Positions 50,508 to 61,700 of a stretch of 64,000 bases of DNA are shown in pieces; position 1 is the first letter of the stretch, and each line of letters begins with the position of its first letter. The stretch is from positions 18,484,062 to 18,548,061 of the forward strand of contig CM055611.1 of the NCBI GenBank assembly GCA_029379385.1, given 5' to 3'. The DNA is from Quillaja saponaria. Lineage: Eukaryota; Streptophyta; Magnoliopsida; Fabales; Quillajaceae. The notes beneath the pieces are model-generated. The model ran no database searches, had not been told where the DNA came from, and saw only the letters and a program-made list of their open reading frames with translations. The position numbers were made by a program, and so were the translations under genes.

Positions 50508-51785
50508 TTAGGACAAGATAATGAAGAAAATCACAATAGTAGACACTGTGAGCAGTACACTCAACACCGGGGAAACCATCACGGGACCTGCATTGCCGTT
50601 ATCCGATTTGCTATTCTCAGAATCATCTGATGGCGCATCTGCTGGAACTTCTCCAGGGGCCTCAGCCGGTGGAGCCGGTGGGGAATCTGCAAAAGGCGAT
50701 GGTGACTCATTTGGACTCGGGGCCAAAACAGGTGTCGGCGAAGGAGAAGCAACTGGTTCACCTGCCGGAGCCGGCGAAGGAGCTTTACCGAACAATTCCG
50801 TAGGTAGAAGCACGCTATCGACAGTGAAAATGACGACTGGAGTTGCATCGAGCACCGTTTCAGCGATTCGTGATGAGGTTAAACCGGAGTGAAGAGTGAC
50901 GGAGTCGCCGGCGGTTGTAGTAGTCAGAACTAATATTCCGGCGCCGTTTGAAGCCAAAGTATTGATCGGGTCCTTGCTAGTCCTCAAAGTGCCAAATGGA
51001 ATATAATCAGGGGAGGCGTGATACTCTATGAGCGATACCACCTGAGCATTGGTGAGCTTGTTTAGATCGGGCAGTCTAGGAGCCTTGAAAGCCCCATCAG
51101 ACGGTGCAAAAATAGTCAAACTTTTCTCAATCGCTGACTGAAACGTCTTAATCACACCGCTCGATACAATCAACGACGTAAATATCTTACACCCAGCCTT
51201 TTCAAGTAAAGCCGTTATGTTAACGTCCGAACCTGACGGAGCTGGTGCTGGAGCTGCCAAAATACCGGGCGCAATAATCGGAGAGCTGATCTCAAGGACG
51301 GAGATATTATACGGAAGCTGCTTAACCGACTTGGTGTAGGTGGAATCAAGCTTGGATCCGGGAGCGGCTGAGCCGAAGCCGACATTGCCACCTTTGAGGT
51401 CGGTGATGTTAACGAAACCCAAATTGTCTTGGGCATTTCCGGTAGTTTGGTAAAGAGTGGTGGTGAGGGTGGTACCCTTGGAGATTTGGTGGAGCTTCTG
51501 TGGGTCGTAGTAGTCTAAGAGGACATGGATGCTAAGGGCAGTTTTGATGACGGGAAGGGGTTGTTTGTCTGTGAGAGTAGAGAGGACACCGTTATTCAGG
51601 ACAAGGATAGTTATTGCTTGGCGGCTATTGATCTCGTCAGCGAGTTTTGTTTGGCTGAGAAAGGTGTTGAACTGGCTGTATTCTGGGAATTCTGAGAGAA
51701 TGTTGGTGATGTTGTGGGCTGAGATGATGGTGGTGAGTAGAGAGAGAATGAGAAATAGGAAGACAGAATGTAATGCAGTAGCCAT
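50508..51785 (-). CDS. FLA8: Fasciclin-like arabinogalactan protein, FLA8 type
   Basis: This is an intronless 425-codon ORF. The signal peptide covers residues 1-23 ([14 protein letters not shown]). Two fasciclin (FAS1) domains lie at about 25-165 and 187-330, with the conserved segments [28 protein letters not shown] and [12 protein letters not shown]. Arabinogalactan Pro-Ala/Pro-Ser modules lie at about 173-184 (APAPAPSG) and 337-392 ([19 protein letters not shown]). The C terminus is a small-residue site followed by a hydrophobic tail ([14 protein letters not shown]), a GPI-anchor signal. N-glycosylation sites (NIT, NIS) are several. The protein is secreted, O-glycosylated on hydroxyproline and attached to the outer plasma membrane, with roles in cell adhesion and wall building. 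It matches Arabidopsis FLA8 (AT2G45470) more closely than FLA1, for example [20 protein letters not shown]. Start: the only Met before the signal peptide. Confidence 0.95.
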   Translation of the reverse strand: MATALHSVFLFLILSLLTTIISAHNITNILSEFPEYSQFNTFLSQTKLADEINSRQAITILVLNNGVLSTLTDKQPLPVIKTALSIHVLLDYYDPQKLHQISKGTTLTTTLYQTTGNAQDNLGFVNITDLKGGNVGFGSAAPGSKLDSTYTKSVKQLPYNISVLEISSPIIAPGILAAPAPAPSGSDVNITALLEKAGCKIFTSLIVSSGVIKTFQSAIEKSLTIFAPSDGAFKAPRLPDLNKLTNAQVVSLIEYHASPDYIPFGTLRTSKDPINTLASNGAGILVLTTTTAGDSVTLHSGLTSSRIAETVLDATPVVIFTVDSVLLPTELFGKAPSPAPAGEPVASPSPTPVLAPSPNESPSPFADSPPAPPAEAPGEVPADAPSDDSENSKSDNGNAGPVMVSPVLSVLLTVSTIVIFFIILS

Positions 51786-53081
51786 TGTTAAAGAATTGGA
51801 GAATGCAAGGGGGTCTAGGAATAAAGATAGGAGGACTGAGACTTACACACGAAGTTAAAAATAGGTACGAGGAGGTCTTGGTGGGTTTAGTTAACTGTGG
51901 TTAGGTAATATTAACAATGGTTAATGGGCATGAGATTGCGCCATTTATTGGCTGATTTTCTTCCTTTAATAAAAAGATTTTGTTTAATTTTTATAAATAA
52001 AAAATTTACAATATTTATTATTGTAATTCATCATAATTTCAGTAATATTTAATGTATAAAAAATTATTTAAAAAAAAAAAATTAAAATTATATTTATTTT
52101 AATTTAATTTAATAAGTGCACTTAAAAATCTTCTTAGAAAAAATCTTTATCAAATAAATATTATGTTCTTGGCCTTTTGGGTTTCTTTTAAGTGGTGCCA
52201 ATATAGTTTGAACTTTGAAGAGAACACCTTAATACCGTATCCCGTCCTCTGATAAAAACTAAAAAATGGGGACGTGTGTAGTAATAGTTAACTCCGGTGT
52301 AAGTTGGGAAGGTAAGCTTTTGTTTGGTCAAATTAGCACAAAACCAATAAAGAAAGATTAAGAATTTATAGGAGATTGTTCTTCTGTATGAAAAATAGAG
52401 GCTAGAATGGACAGTACTGGATAACTCTCAGACTTCCAAATTACAATTGATAACATCAAACCTTAGGGTTTAACACGGGGTAAAACTAACCCAACCGAGC
52501 CATATTTGGACTCAGCCCAAAGTTCAACAGCTCACCATTGGCTTCATGTGGTAAAAAGTTTAGAGAATACTTGATATGGTAAGTACTTGTAAGCAGTATC
52601 TCTCTTATTCTGAATCAATATTGACATTTATGCCATTAAAGAAACTAATTCTAACAACTATACTGTTCGCCTTCTCAATAGTCAACAGTTTTTGCTTTAT
52701 ACCATCAAAGTTAGTGGAATGGCATTTAAATTCTAATATCCTTACCTTATACTGTGGTTGGCATGGTGATTGGTGATAAAGTGGATATGTTTATTTTTTG
52801 ATATTTTGCATTTTAATTTTTTAAAAGAAGTTGTGAGAGTAAACTTTATATAAATTTTTAGTATTAAAAAATGATATATATTTGACCGGACTAAAAAGTA
52901 AATTTATATGTAAATTGACTCGAAAAAAATAAAATCTGCATATCTGGTTTGTATCCATTATGACTTATAATCCTCTTTGAGAGACGTGTATTTAGTATGT
53001 AAATTCAAGGATGTATGAGCATCAAAGAACCATATAGTCGTCATATGTTTGATTATCTAATGTCTTGGTATGATATTTTTA
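51786..53081. other. FLA8 promoter and AT-rich intergenic DNA
   Basis: The first 170 bases are the FLA8 5' flank; no clear TATA box is seen. A degraded MITE lies at 51968-52139. The remainder to 53081 has no recognised feature. Confidence 0.55.
51968..52139. mobile_element. Degraded relative of the nested MITE
   Basis: The core TATAAATAAAAAATTTACAATATTTATTATTG and its continuation CATAATTTCAGTAATATTTAATGTATAAAA align base by base with 53225-53300 of the nested MITE. The end AATAAGTGCACTT corresponds to that element's AACAAGTGCCCTT. The terminal repeats are too decayed to place the borders exactly. Confidence 0.6.
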
Positions 53082-54038
53082 AGGTAAATTATATTTTACT
53101 TCATGAATTAAAATATATATTTCTCAATAACTCTCATAAACTATCAAATTAACACATAACCTCATTATTTGATTCATAATTAACAAATGATTTATCTAAT
53201 GGGTGCCCAAAAGGCAATTGTTAAGCTCCTATAAATAAAAAGTTTATAACATTTATTATGGTAGTTGATTATGATTTTAGTGCTATTTATTGTATAAATT
53301 ACTACTTGTAGAAAGTTTTAATTTTCAATGATTGTATTTATTGTAGCTTAACAAGTGCCCTTTGGACACCCATTAGAAAAACCCATTAACAAATAATCAC
53401 CACAAATCTAAATTAGCCATTAAATCTAACAAATTAATTCATAAAAAGACTAAATTACTCTTACAAGTTTTTTTTTTTTTTTTCGTCATCTCATTTTTAC
53501 ATGCATATTTTTCTTTTCATTTTTGATGAAACTAAACTCTTTATATTGATTCAGTTTTAGCATCCATAAATAAATATTTGAATCATTCATAAATTTTATT
53601 TTATTATCATAATATTTAAATTATTAATAGATTTACTAGTATTTATTTTTTCATTTATAGAAATTATACAAGTTGGTGTTTCAATTTGCATTTTAATGAT
53701 AATATGTCATCAAAACTTTTTTTTTTCTTATTATTGTATTTACATATTAAAGAATATACTAAAATTGGATAAATATGGAGATCTTAATTCTAGGGAAAAA
53801 AAAAGGTAAAACAAGAAACGGGAGATATAAAGTGAAAAACATAAAAATAAAAATAAATTTTTTAATAAGGATAGTTTAGCCTTTTCTAAGTTAATTTGTT
53901 AGGTTTTATGACTAATTTGGATGGTTGGGAATTATTTGCTAATTATGACTCAAATAAGGGATTATGTGCCTAATTTGATGGTCCATGGGTTTATTACAAA
54001 ATTTGTGGTAGTTTCATTGGGTAAAATACAATTGACCC
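53082..54038. mobile_element. Mutator-type MITE, copy C, carrying a nested MITE
   Basis: Both long arms of the family seen at 34350-35086 are present: AGGTAAATTATATTTTACTT at the left, GGGTAAAATACAATTGACCC at the right, and ATTCATAATTAACAAATGAT opposite TTTGCTAATTATGACTCAAA deeper in. At 957 bp it is longer than copy B, largely because a 196-bp MITE sits in the left arm. There is no ORF, and the 9-bp target duplication is not clear. Confidence 0.85.
53192..53387. mobile_element. Nested 196-bp MITE
   Basis: The inverted ends are TCTAATGGGTGCCCAAAAGG at the left and CCTTTGGACACCCATTAGA at the right, extending to AATTGTTAAGCT opposite AGCTTAACAAGT. The host sequence is duplicated around it: AACAAATGAT (53182-53191) and AACAAATAAT (53388-53397), a 10-bp near-identical pair (9 of 10). 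Copies A and B of the host MITE lack this segment, so the insertion is explicit. Confidence 0.85.
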
Positions 54039-55005
54039 TAAATTAGTACTTATGAAGAGAGATATTCAAGATTTTCACCCTTATTCCTTTATCCCTTTAT
54101 TCTAGCATTTGATGCTCCAAATAGGGGTGTAATTTGAATGAGCTAGTTCAGATTCAGATTCAAATTAAAAATTTTGAATTATGTTTGAAATTTGAATTTG
54201 AGTAATATATTATTTGATATTTGAAATAATATTCGAATTCGAATTTAGATTTCATTTTAGATTAAATTATTATTCAAATTCGAGTATGAGTATAGGAATT
54301 CGAATCCAAATTTCCTATTCAAAGCTATTTGATTAGAATTGACTTCGAATTCGAATTCCTGTGCCCTACTTCTAAGATATCTCACATTCTCAAATTCAAC
54401 ATCTATGAAAATATGAGTATCTTGCATGATGGAATAAATAAACCGACATATCAAACACAATTAATTTGTACTTAATTACTAATTGTATTAATCAAATTAA
54501 TCACTTATTTAGTAGTTTTAGTTAACCTTTGATTAGGAAAATTATATTTGCCTGAGATAGAGAGGAGCAAAATCCACCTTTAATATAATATATTACATAA
54601 ATCTCAATAAGAGTGAAAAACTAATATGTTTTTTATTTTCTTTTTTTGAATTCCCCAAAAAGCAAAATATCTCGGGAAATTTTCTAATCAACGGGCTTGA
54701 CAGCTTTAGATACAAATCCGAGAAAATTATACTGAAAAATTGATATTTTTGTAAACCTTCATAAAATAAAAGATTCTCGAGGTGGAAACTGAGAAACACA
54801 AACTTAGATTCAAAAAAAAAAAGTAGGAGTTTCAGCTTGGTGTCTATATATATTCTGCTTAAATAAGCATCATACAAATTTAATAGCTCGGGTTGATTGA
54901 AATCATCTTTGTTTCCTTCCTCATCAGAAACCAGTTATTTAGCTTTTTGACTAAACCAAAAAGGGATAGTTGTGGACTGTGGAGGAGTGGTGGAAAAGTC
55001 AATAA
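54039..55005. repeat. ATTCGAATT-rich repeat and KCS 3' flank
   Basis: Between about 54120 and 54365 the sequence is built from repeated ATTCGAATTC, AAATTTGAATTTGAG and similar palindromic words, giving a simple-sequence block of strong self-complementarity. The rest is AT-rich and includes the 3' flank of the KCS gene. Confidence 0.6.
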
Positions 55006-55731
55006 TTAGTTATTACTTTCCCCACCAATCCATGGACTAAGGTTGGGTCTCTTAACATTCCCAAGAGCCTTCCAAACAACACTATTACATTTGAACCCAG
55101 ATCCAAAAGCAATCTGCCAAACTCTATCTCCTCTTTTGATTCTTGAGTTGGCCTCCAAGTAAGCCAATTCATACCAAACACTGCTACTAGAGGTGTTCCC
55201 AAAACGCTCCAATGTCTTCCTTGATGCCTCCATGTACTCCTCAGTAAGTTCCAAGTTATTTTGAATTTCATCGAGTACTTTCTTGCTTGCTGCCTGTATG
55301 CATATATGCTCGAAAGCGAGCTTGTAATCCGGTATGTAAGGTTTCATTTTCTTCTTCTTGAATAACAAATTGGTGAAGAAGTGAAATTGCTCGGAGACTG
55401 GTAGAACAAGAGGACCAAGTGTGGTTATGTTGGCCTTCAGTGCATGGCCTCCGACCTCAATCACATCTTTGCTCACAAAAACACCTTGTCTCCCTTCCTG
55501 ATCTTCCTTTACTTGTATACTTCTAAAACTTCTATTGTCCATACCTTTGTGAGTTCGAACCAGCTGCAAATATATCAAATAAGTTATAATTAGTCACAAA
55601 GGAGTAAGTATTCATAAATCAAGAGCAAGTACTATATGTTCAAGTATGAAATGACTCATTTATTCAACGTCATTTCATAATTCTGTGTTACTATAAATAT
55701 TTTAATGATATAGTACATAGAGGTATGCTGT

Positions 55732-55768
<37 letters not shown>

Positions 55769-57288
55769 TTTCTAGAGTTAGTAAATATTGATTTTAATAT
55801 CAAAGTGACTCGGATAGCTCACTCCAGTATTATTTTCAATCATCCTTTTAGAACTATTTCATAAGTTAGCTAAAGCTTTACTTGGACTGTGAGAAACATC
55901 ATGACACCTAAATGTGGCCAAATTTAGACTTAATAATCACAAAACTCAAGTTGCATATGCATATGCGGTCATTTTATGTATCAAAATAACAATTTTCTTG
56001 AAAATTAAAAAGTTATAGGTAGTGTATATGGTAGATTTGGAGTATGTATCGTATTTTATGCACCTGCTTGAGCTCATACTTGGATCGCCATCTATCTCTA
56101 CGAAGATTGGAGAGCAACATGGCAGAACCCCCCATTCTAAAGAAGCAATTGCGAAGCAGCATGTCAAAGTCATTACCCTTATACCATGTAAAGGTGACAG
56201 CTTCTATGCTCACCACAAGTGCATAGCTTCCGGTATACGAATTAAGAATGTCTTTAGCCAAATCAATGGCTATAATACCAGCAGCACAACCCATGCCACC
56301 AAGGTTAAAGCTATGAATGTCACGCCTAAGCTTGAAATGGTTTATCACCATTGATGAAAGGGATGGAGTAGTATTGAGAACTCCACAATTCACAACAAGA
56401 ATTCTTATATCCTTTGGTGCAATCTTTGTGGTGGCCAGAAGATCATTTATTACAGCAAACATCACCATCGCCGCCTCTTCTCGGCCTTCTCTTAGGGTTA
56501 TTCTGCAACCAGGTTGGAAAACTACCGGTGGCATGTATGTCTCATCACCTATTCCTGATTTCTTAAGAACTCGTTGCTGAAACTCAATGGCTGCTTCATT
56601 GAAGTTACCTGACTTTTTTGCTAACTCAATGAACTCCTTCTTTGAGATCTGCAAAGCTAGCCATCAAGCTAATATACATATTTAATAAACGCATAGAATC
56701 TTAAATGCTTGTAGTATTACGAAAATTCTTTATATGGTTAGTTATAAACAAAGCTTATATTAATCTAGAGGGGAGTTCTAGGGTTGAACACTAGACTGGG
56801 GAAAATAATATTTGGCTCAAAATATCATTCGTTTGAATTATGATCACGGAGCTAAATAGGGGAGGAGTTGAATATACACCAATGCGTACCTTGAATTCAT
56901 TTGGTGGACGATAGCATGAAAAATCAAGTAAATAGGTAGAGCGAGGTGTGATATCAATATAAATGTACAAGATTAACCCCAATAGGCTCAACATAGAGAA
57001 AGCCTCAGAAAGTTCATATTTGGTGTAGAATTCTTCCCATGCAATGAGTTTTCCCAACTGAGCACCCACTATGACTGCAAGGAGTGGTCCAATCAAAAAA
57101 CAAAAACCAGGACTTATGAGATATCCATAACCTAACTTGACATATTTTAGGTTGACGGAACTAAGAAAATCAGGCAAGCTCGGCCGTACTTTAACGGAGA
57201 ATGAAAAAGAGCCACCGTTTGGAGTGGATTCTTCGTCATCCAGCTTCCGTACAATCTCGGTGGAAAATTGCTCCTTATCTCTTGCCAT
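55006..57288 (-). CDS. 3-ketoacyl-CoA synthase (KCS) with His-to-Gln in the active site
   Basis: Three in-frame exons (57288-56890, 56648-56064 and 55563-55006) encode 513 residues, the usual KCS length. Two transmembrane helices lie near residues 52-75 and 93-112, then the FAE1/CUT1-type condensing domain. Motifs: [18 protein letters not shown] with nucleophile Cys254, [28 protein letters not shown] and RFGNTSSSS with Asn451. KCS enzymes sit in the ER and condense malonyl-CoA with long-chain acyl-CoA, the first step of very-long-chain fatty acid elongation for waxes and membranes. Here the residue matching FAE1 His391 is Gln418 (CAG, 55296-55294); its distance of 33 residues to Asn451 equals the 391-424 spacing in FAE1, so the alignment is firm. 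CIHAGG is almost invariant in active KCS, so condensing activity may be lost and a regulatory role is possible. The reading frame is otherwise intact. Confidence 0.92.
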
Positions 57289-58727
57289 GGAGGATGTCGA
57301 TAGATGGGGTCGGATTTAAGTAACCAGACACATTCAGAATTATATATGTATCATACACAGGGTGGTAACAGAATGTATATAGGCTTCTTGTGCATGAAGG
57401 CGTCTGAGCAGCGGGTTTGGAGGACCACAGAAATTGTGCCTGTGGGAAGGTTTTTTATATGTAATAATGTAATTAGGATTTTTCTAACATGAGTAATTTT
57501 GTGTAAAAATAATTCAAATTTAAAAAATAAAGTTTTCCAACTTGTTAATTTTTATTGAAGTTTGAGAATACTTGCAATAGATTTTTATTTTTTATTTTTT
57601 ATGAATGCTAAGTATAATCTCATAATTTGGAAAATAAGGCTTTCTAAACTATTGAAATAAACATTCATATTCTACTAAAAACTATTTGGAGATGAAAAAT
57701 TAAAATATTTTCGCAATAACATGCATTTACTAGATATAATTTTCTCTCCGAAGAAATGTTATAAATCAAGTTATTTTTTCTTATTGTTTCTAGCTAAATT
57801 CTTATGGAACAGGCTTGAGTACAGTAACCTACTATTCACCGCCTCCTTTTAATCAAATCAACGGTGGACATTAAACACGAGAGTTCATCTAGGCTTAATC
57901 AATAATAGTATACCTAATTCAAGAATTTATATAATATTACACAACTATGTGGTAATTTTCAGTTTATAGTTTAAAATGCAATACATCTCGGCGTGGACTC
58001 TATATGGTTTGTCTTTGATAACATTAAAAAATAATTAGTAGGATATATGTGTAATCTGATTTAGATATAATTGACTTAAAAAAAGAACAACAAGGATTGG
58101 ATTAGGCTAGAAGGGCCTCTAAATGGAGCCCATGTTGACATTCAAATCTCTACAAGGCCCGAAAGCCCAATTTGAAAACAAAGCATGAAAAAGAAGAGGA
58201 CACTCCCATGCTAAACCATTGCCCACCTGTCGCTGCACAACAGTGGTTGGGTCCCGCCACTGAAGACTGGTTGATAATGTGGGACCCACTGGACTCGAAC
58301 AGTCAAAACTAGTAGCTCAGCACGTCATCCTTAGTAATCACTGTTGTCAATACCGACAACAAAACAGTGTCATCGGCCCCGTAATCCGGTCAGATTTGAG
58401 GAGCGTTCTTTTCACGCCCCTTCACGCGCCTAAAATGTTCAGCCTCATGACGAGTTTCTTTTATCTTCTTTCTCTGACTTCGCTTTTGGTTTTGGACGGA
58501 GGGTGGCAAGCTAAATAAGGCTGTGACTGTCAGAACTCTGACATGGCTTTAGTGTTTCCCTCTTGACTGATGAGTAATTTTTGAGGGGGAGAGAAACCGA
58601 AGGGGTACTCTGTGTATACTGGGTTTTGCTTTTGGTTTTCGAATTCGCTTTAACATTGCGTCAATATATTTCTGTGCTGAAAAGGGTTTGCTTTGTTCAT
58701 ACAAACACTCAAGGCAGGTTTAGGACG
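57289..58727. promoter_or_regulatory. Divergent intergenic region between KCS and GRF9
   Basis: The KCS gene reads left and the GRF gene reads right from this 1.44-kb spacer. GGCCC/GCCCA words cluster at 58100-58180. GTGGGACCCAC at 58279-58289 matches the class I TCP-binding consensus GTGGGNCC, which would suit a growth gene. The GRF 5' leader probably starts near 58570. No coding sequence is recognised. Confidence 0.45.
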
Positions 58728-61700
58728 ATGGAAGTTCCATCAGACTCTGGTACAGGTGATGTTCCACTGTTTCTCTCATTTAGTAATTTTTTCAAACATG
58801 TGTACTACACTACTACTTTTTCTAGTTTGTAATTGTTTGTTAAAATATAGGTTGTGTATGGTATATGTGTTCTGAAGGCGAAGGAGGTGGACCCCAGAAG
58901 TTAATTGACAAGGGGAAGAAGATGATGGTCAAGGAGGATTCAGAGAATTTTACAATTGGATTTAGGGTTAATCCTAACTCTGCAAGAAACCCTGTGATCA
59001 CAACCGGGAAATCTTGTTTTACAGAAGCTCAGAGGCGTGAGCTTGAGCACCAAGCTCTTATATTCCAAGCACATAGTAAATGGCCTCCCTATTCCTGTGT
59101 ACCTTGTGCAACCCATTTGGAATAGTTTAGCAAACAATTTGGTGCCTGACTATGGCAGTGTCGATAAGCAACTATCCACATGTATGTTAATTTCTTCTTT
59201 CAAAAGATTTCTAATGCACTTCTTTTAATGGAAAGTAAGTAGAGTATGAGACATGAACTAGGTTTCACTAGTTCTGGGGTGGGTTTCACATGAGCAGCAT
59301 TTATTATGCAAAATAAATGGAAATTATTTGCTTTCTATCTGTGTAAATGTTAAATTTTTATCTGGTTATATTGTTTTGAGCGCGTGTTATTGTTCATTGG
59401 ATTGAGAGTTCGGTTTTATTTTACTTTACATTAGAATCTGCATATTTATTTTCAAGAAAAATTACATTAGTTAACTCTAGTAGGCGTTATTTGTTTTGTT
59501 GCTTTAGTTGAAAATCTCTGTTTTCTTTTTGTTTCAAGAACTGAAAAATGCTAATTTGGATTAGTTGGGGGTTTCTGTGTATGTAATTGAGATTTCAGAA
59601 ATTCATTTTAATGTGTGCAGATAAGCCATCTTCAAACAGTTGAGCTAACTGTTTGTTTGTTAGATTATATTAATCCACTTGAAGATTATGATCAGGGCTT
59701 TCATTTTCTTTTAATTGATGCTTTCAGTAACAAGGGACATGTTGGATTCTGAACCAAGAAGGTGTAGAAGAACTGATGGGAAGAGATGGAGATGCAGAAA
59801 GACAGCAGTACTGGATGAGAAGTACTGTGAAAAACACATGCACAGAGGTCGTGAGCGTTCAAGAAAGCCTGTGGAAGCCTCTAAAATTACCTTTCCATTG
59901 GCCAAAAAATGCTATGAAACGTTTGGCTCTGACACAGGTTCTGCAGTTTCAAACCCTTTAGACCTTAGTTTCATGACCACATCTTCAGATGATCCACGCA
60001 GCAGCCTGCCTACTGTCACCAATACTACCAGTAATAATGATAGAAGCAAGAATAATGTTGATTGTGCCCCTTTTGACAACACTACTGCTGCCACCGGAGC
60101 TCCCGATGACGACACTACTGCTACTGCTGCCACCTCCACCTCTTCTGCCATGGAGGTCACATGCACATCTTCTTCTGCCACGGTAGAGACATCTATGTCT
60201 TGTCCTATCACTCTCGTCACTTCCACCCCTAGTCCTGTCACTCTTGTCACTTCCACACCTAGTCCTGCCACGTTAGTCCCTTCCACCTCTACTCCTGCCA
60301 CTTTAGTTGGTGCAACTTTCACTCTGACCACCATCGACTCTAGCATAATATCAACTACTTCCGACGATGAAATTAACATAAAGATTGAGAAGCAAGACAA
60401 CAGCGGTAAGAGCGATATCAACAACAGCATCTTCGGTAGAAGCTGTGAAAATAGACACGCTATGAATTCTGGGATTAAAATCTCTACTGGGACAGGCTTC
60501 TCACCAAGTAGTGTTCTTCAAGGTATTTATCAATTGTTAGCCAGAACTCGGAAAAAAACCTTTTTTTTGCAATGAAAATATTTCTGTTGTTATTTGAAAA
60601 CCTTTTACCGGATTTACATTAATAATCATGTTCTGGCCTGAATTTTTTTTTCACAAAGCAAATGATATCAGTATTCTTTGACCTTACAGGTAATATCTAT
60701 TGATCATTGTTACCTAAACCAATCTAATGCCAAAGGGCATCTTAATGTGATTGGTGTAACATTTTAGTACATTTGGGACATCTATGTGGTTTGCTATCCT
60801 CCCTCTTGTCCCTATGATAAAGTGTCATCGGGGAAAAATTAGTTTAGAACTTAGAAGTACTTCTTTTCTTTTCAAGATATAGATGTCTTGATCTGGTGGT
60901 GAGGCCCAACTACCATGAAGCTGGCTCCATGAGTTCAAAACATAATAAGGGAAAAGTAAAAATATTTATTTAAAAAGAAGAAGAAACGAAAAGAAACTAG
61001 TTCTCAATTGAAGCTTATTTGACCTGCATTTTTTATAATATGATGTCTTTAATGATTAATAATGATTCTTTCATTCCTAGAAGGAAAATAGGTTTAGTGA
61101 TGAGGCTTATCCTAGTTAATGAACCACTTTTGTTTGAAAATATTAAATTAAAGGGTTCATTTGACATGGAAGTAAGCAGCCTTTGGGTTCTTTTAGCAAA
61201 CTAATTTCAGAACTAGGGGCAATGATGCCGGTAATTACTTGGAGTTACTACTCAAAATTATTATACAAAATACTTGGTCATAATTTGAGCATCTCAGCAA
61301 TTGTTTCTCATTGTTGTACTGGTTGTGGTTGTAGAAGATAATAATATAGATGAACATTATAGAGAATATAGAGAATACATGGTCTTGGCAGTGATACCCA
61401 CTTCGGTTGCTTTTTTACAATACAAATTATGAGATCTAATGTCAGCAGCACTGTTACCAACATGTTTGTTGAACTTTCTTGTATTTGCTTCTTCATCCCA
61501 TGGTTGTATGGCACAAATTCTTTTAGGTCTTGCATTCCTTCCAGAATTCGTTTCTCTTGTTTTCTGGCAACTATTCTTTGAAAAATTCATTTTGAAGGAC
61601 ATGGATTGATTCTTGGTTTAGTGCTGCTTATTGATTTTCATTATTGTATGCATGAAAGTTTATCTTCCACTGCAAGCTAATTCTGAATCTGGCTATTCCT

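Noticed and set aside
50521..50892. 123-codon plus-strand frame antisense to FLA8
   Set aside because: It is the shadow of the Pro/Ala/Ser-rich arabinogalactan coding region, whose codon bias keeps the opposite strand open.
59912..60430. 172-codon minus-strand frame inside GRF9 exon 3
   Set aside because: It is the antisense of the Thr/Ser-rich linker; valine- and leucine-rich repeats mirror the 30-bp tandem repeat.
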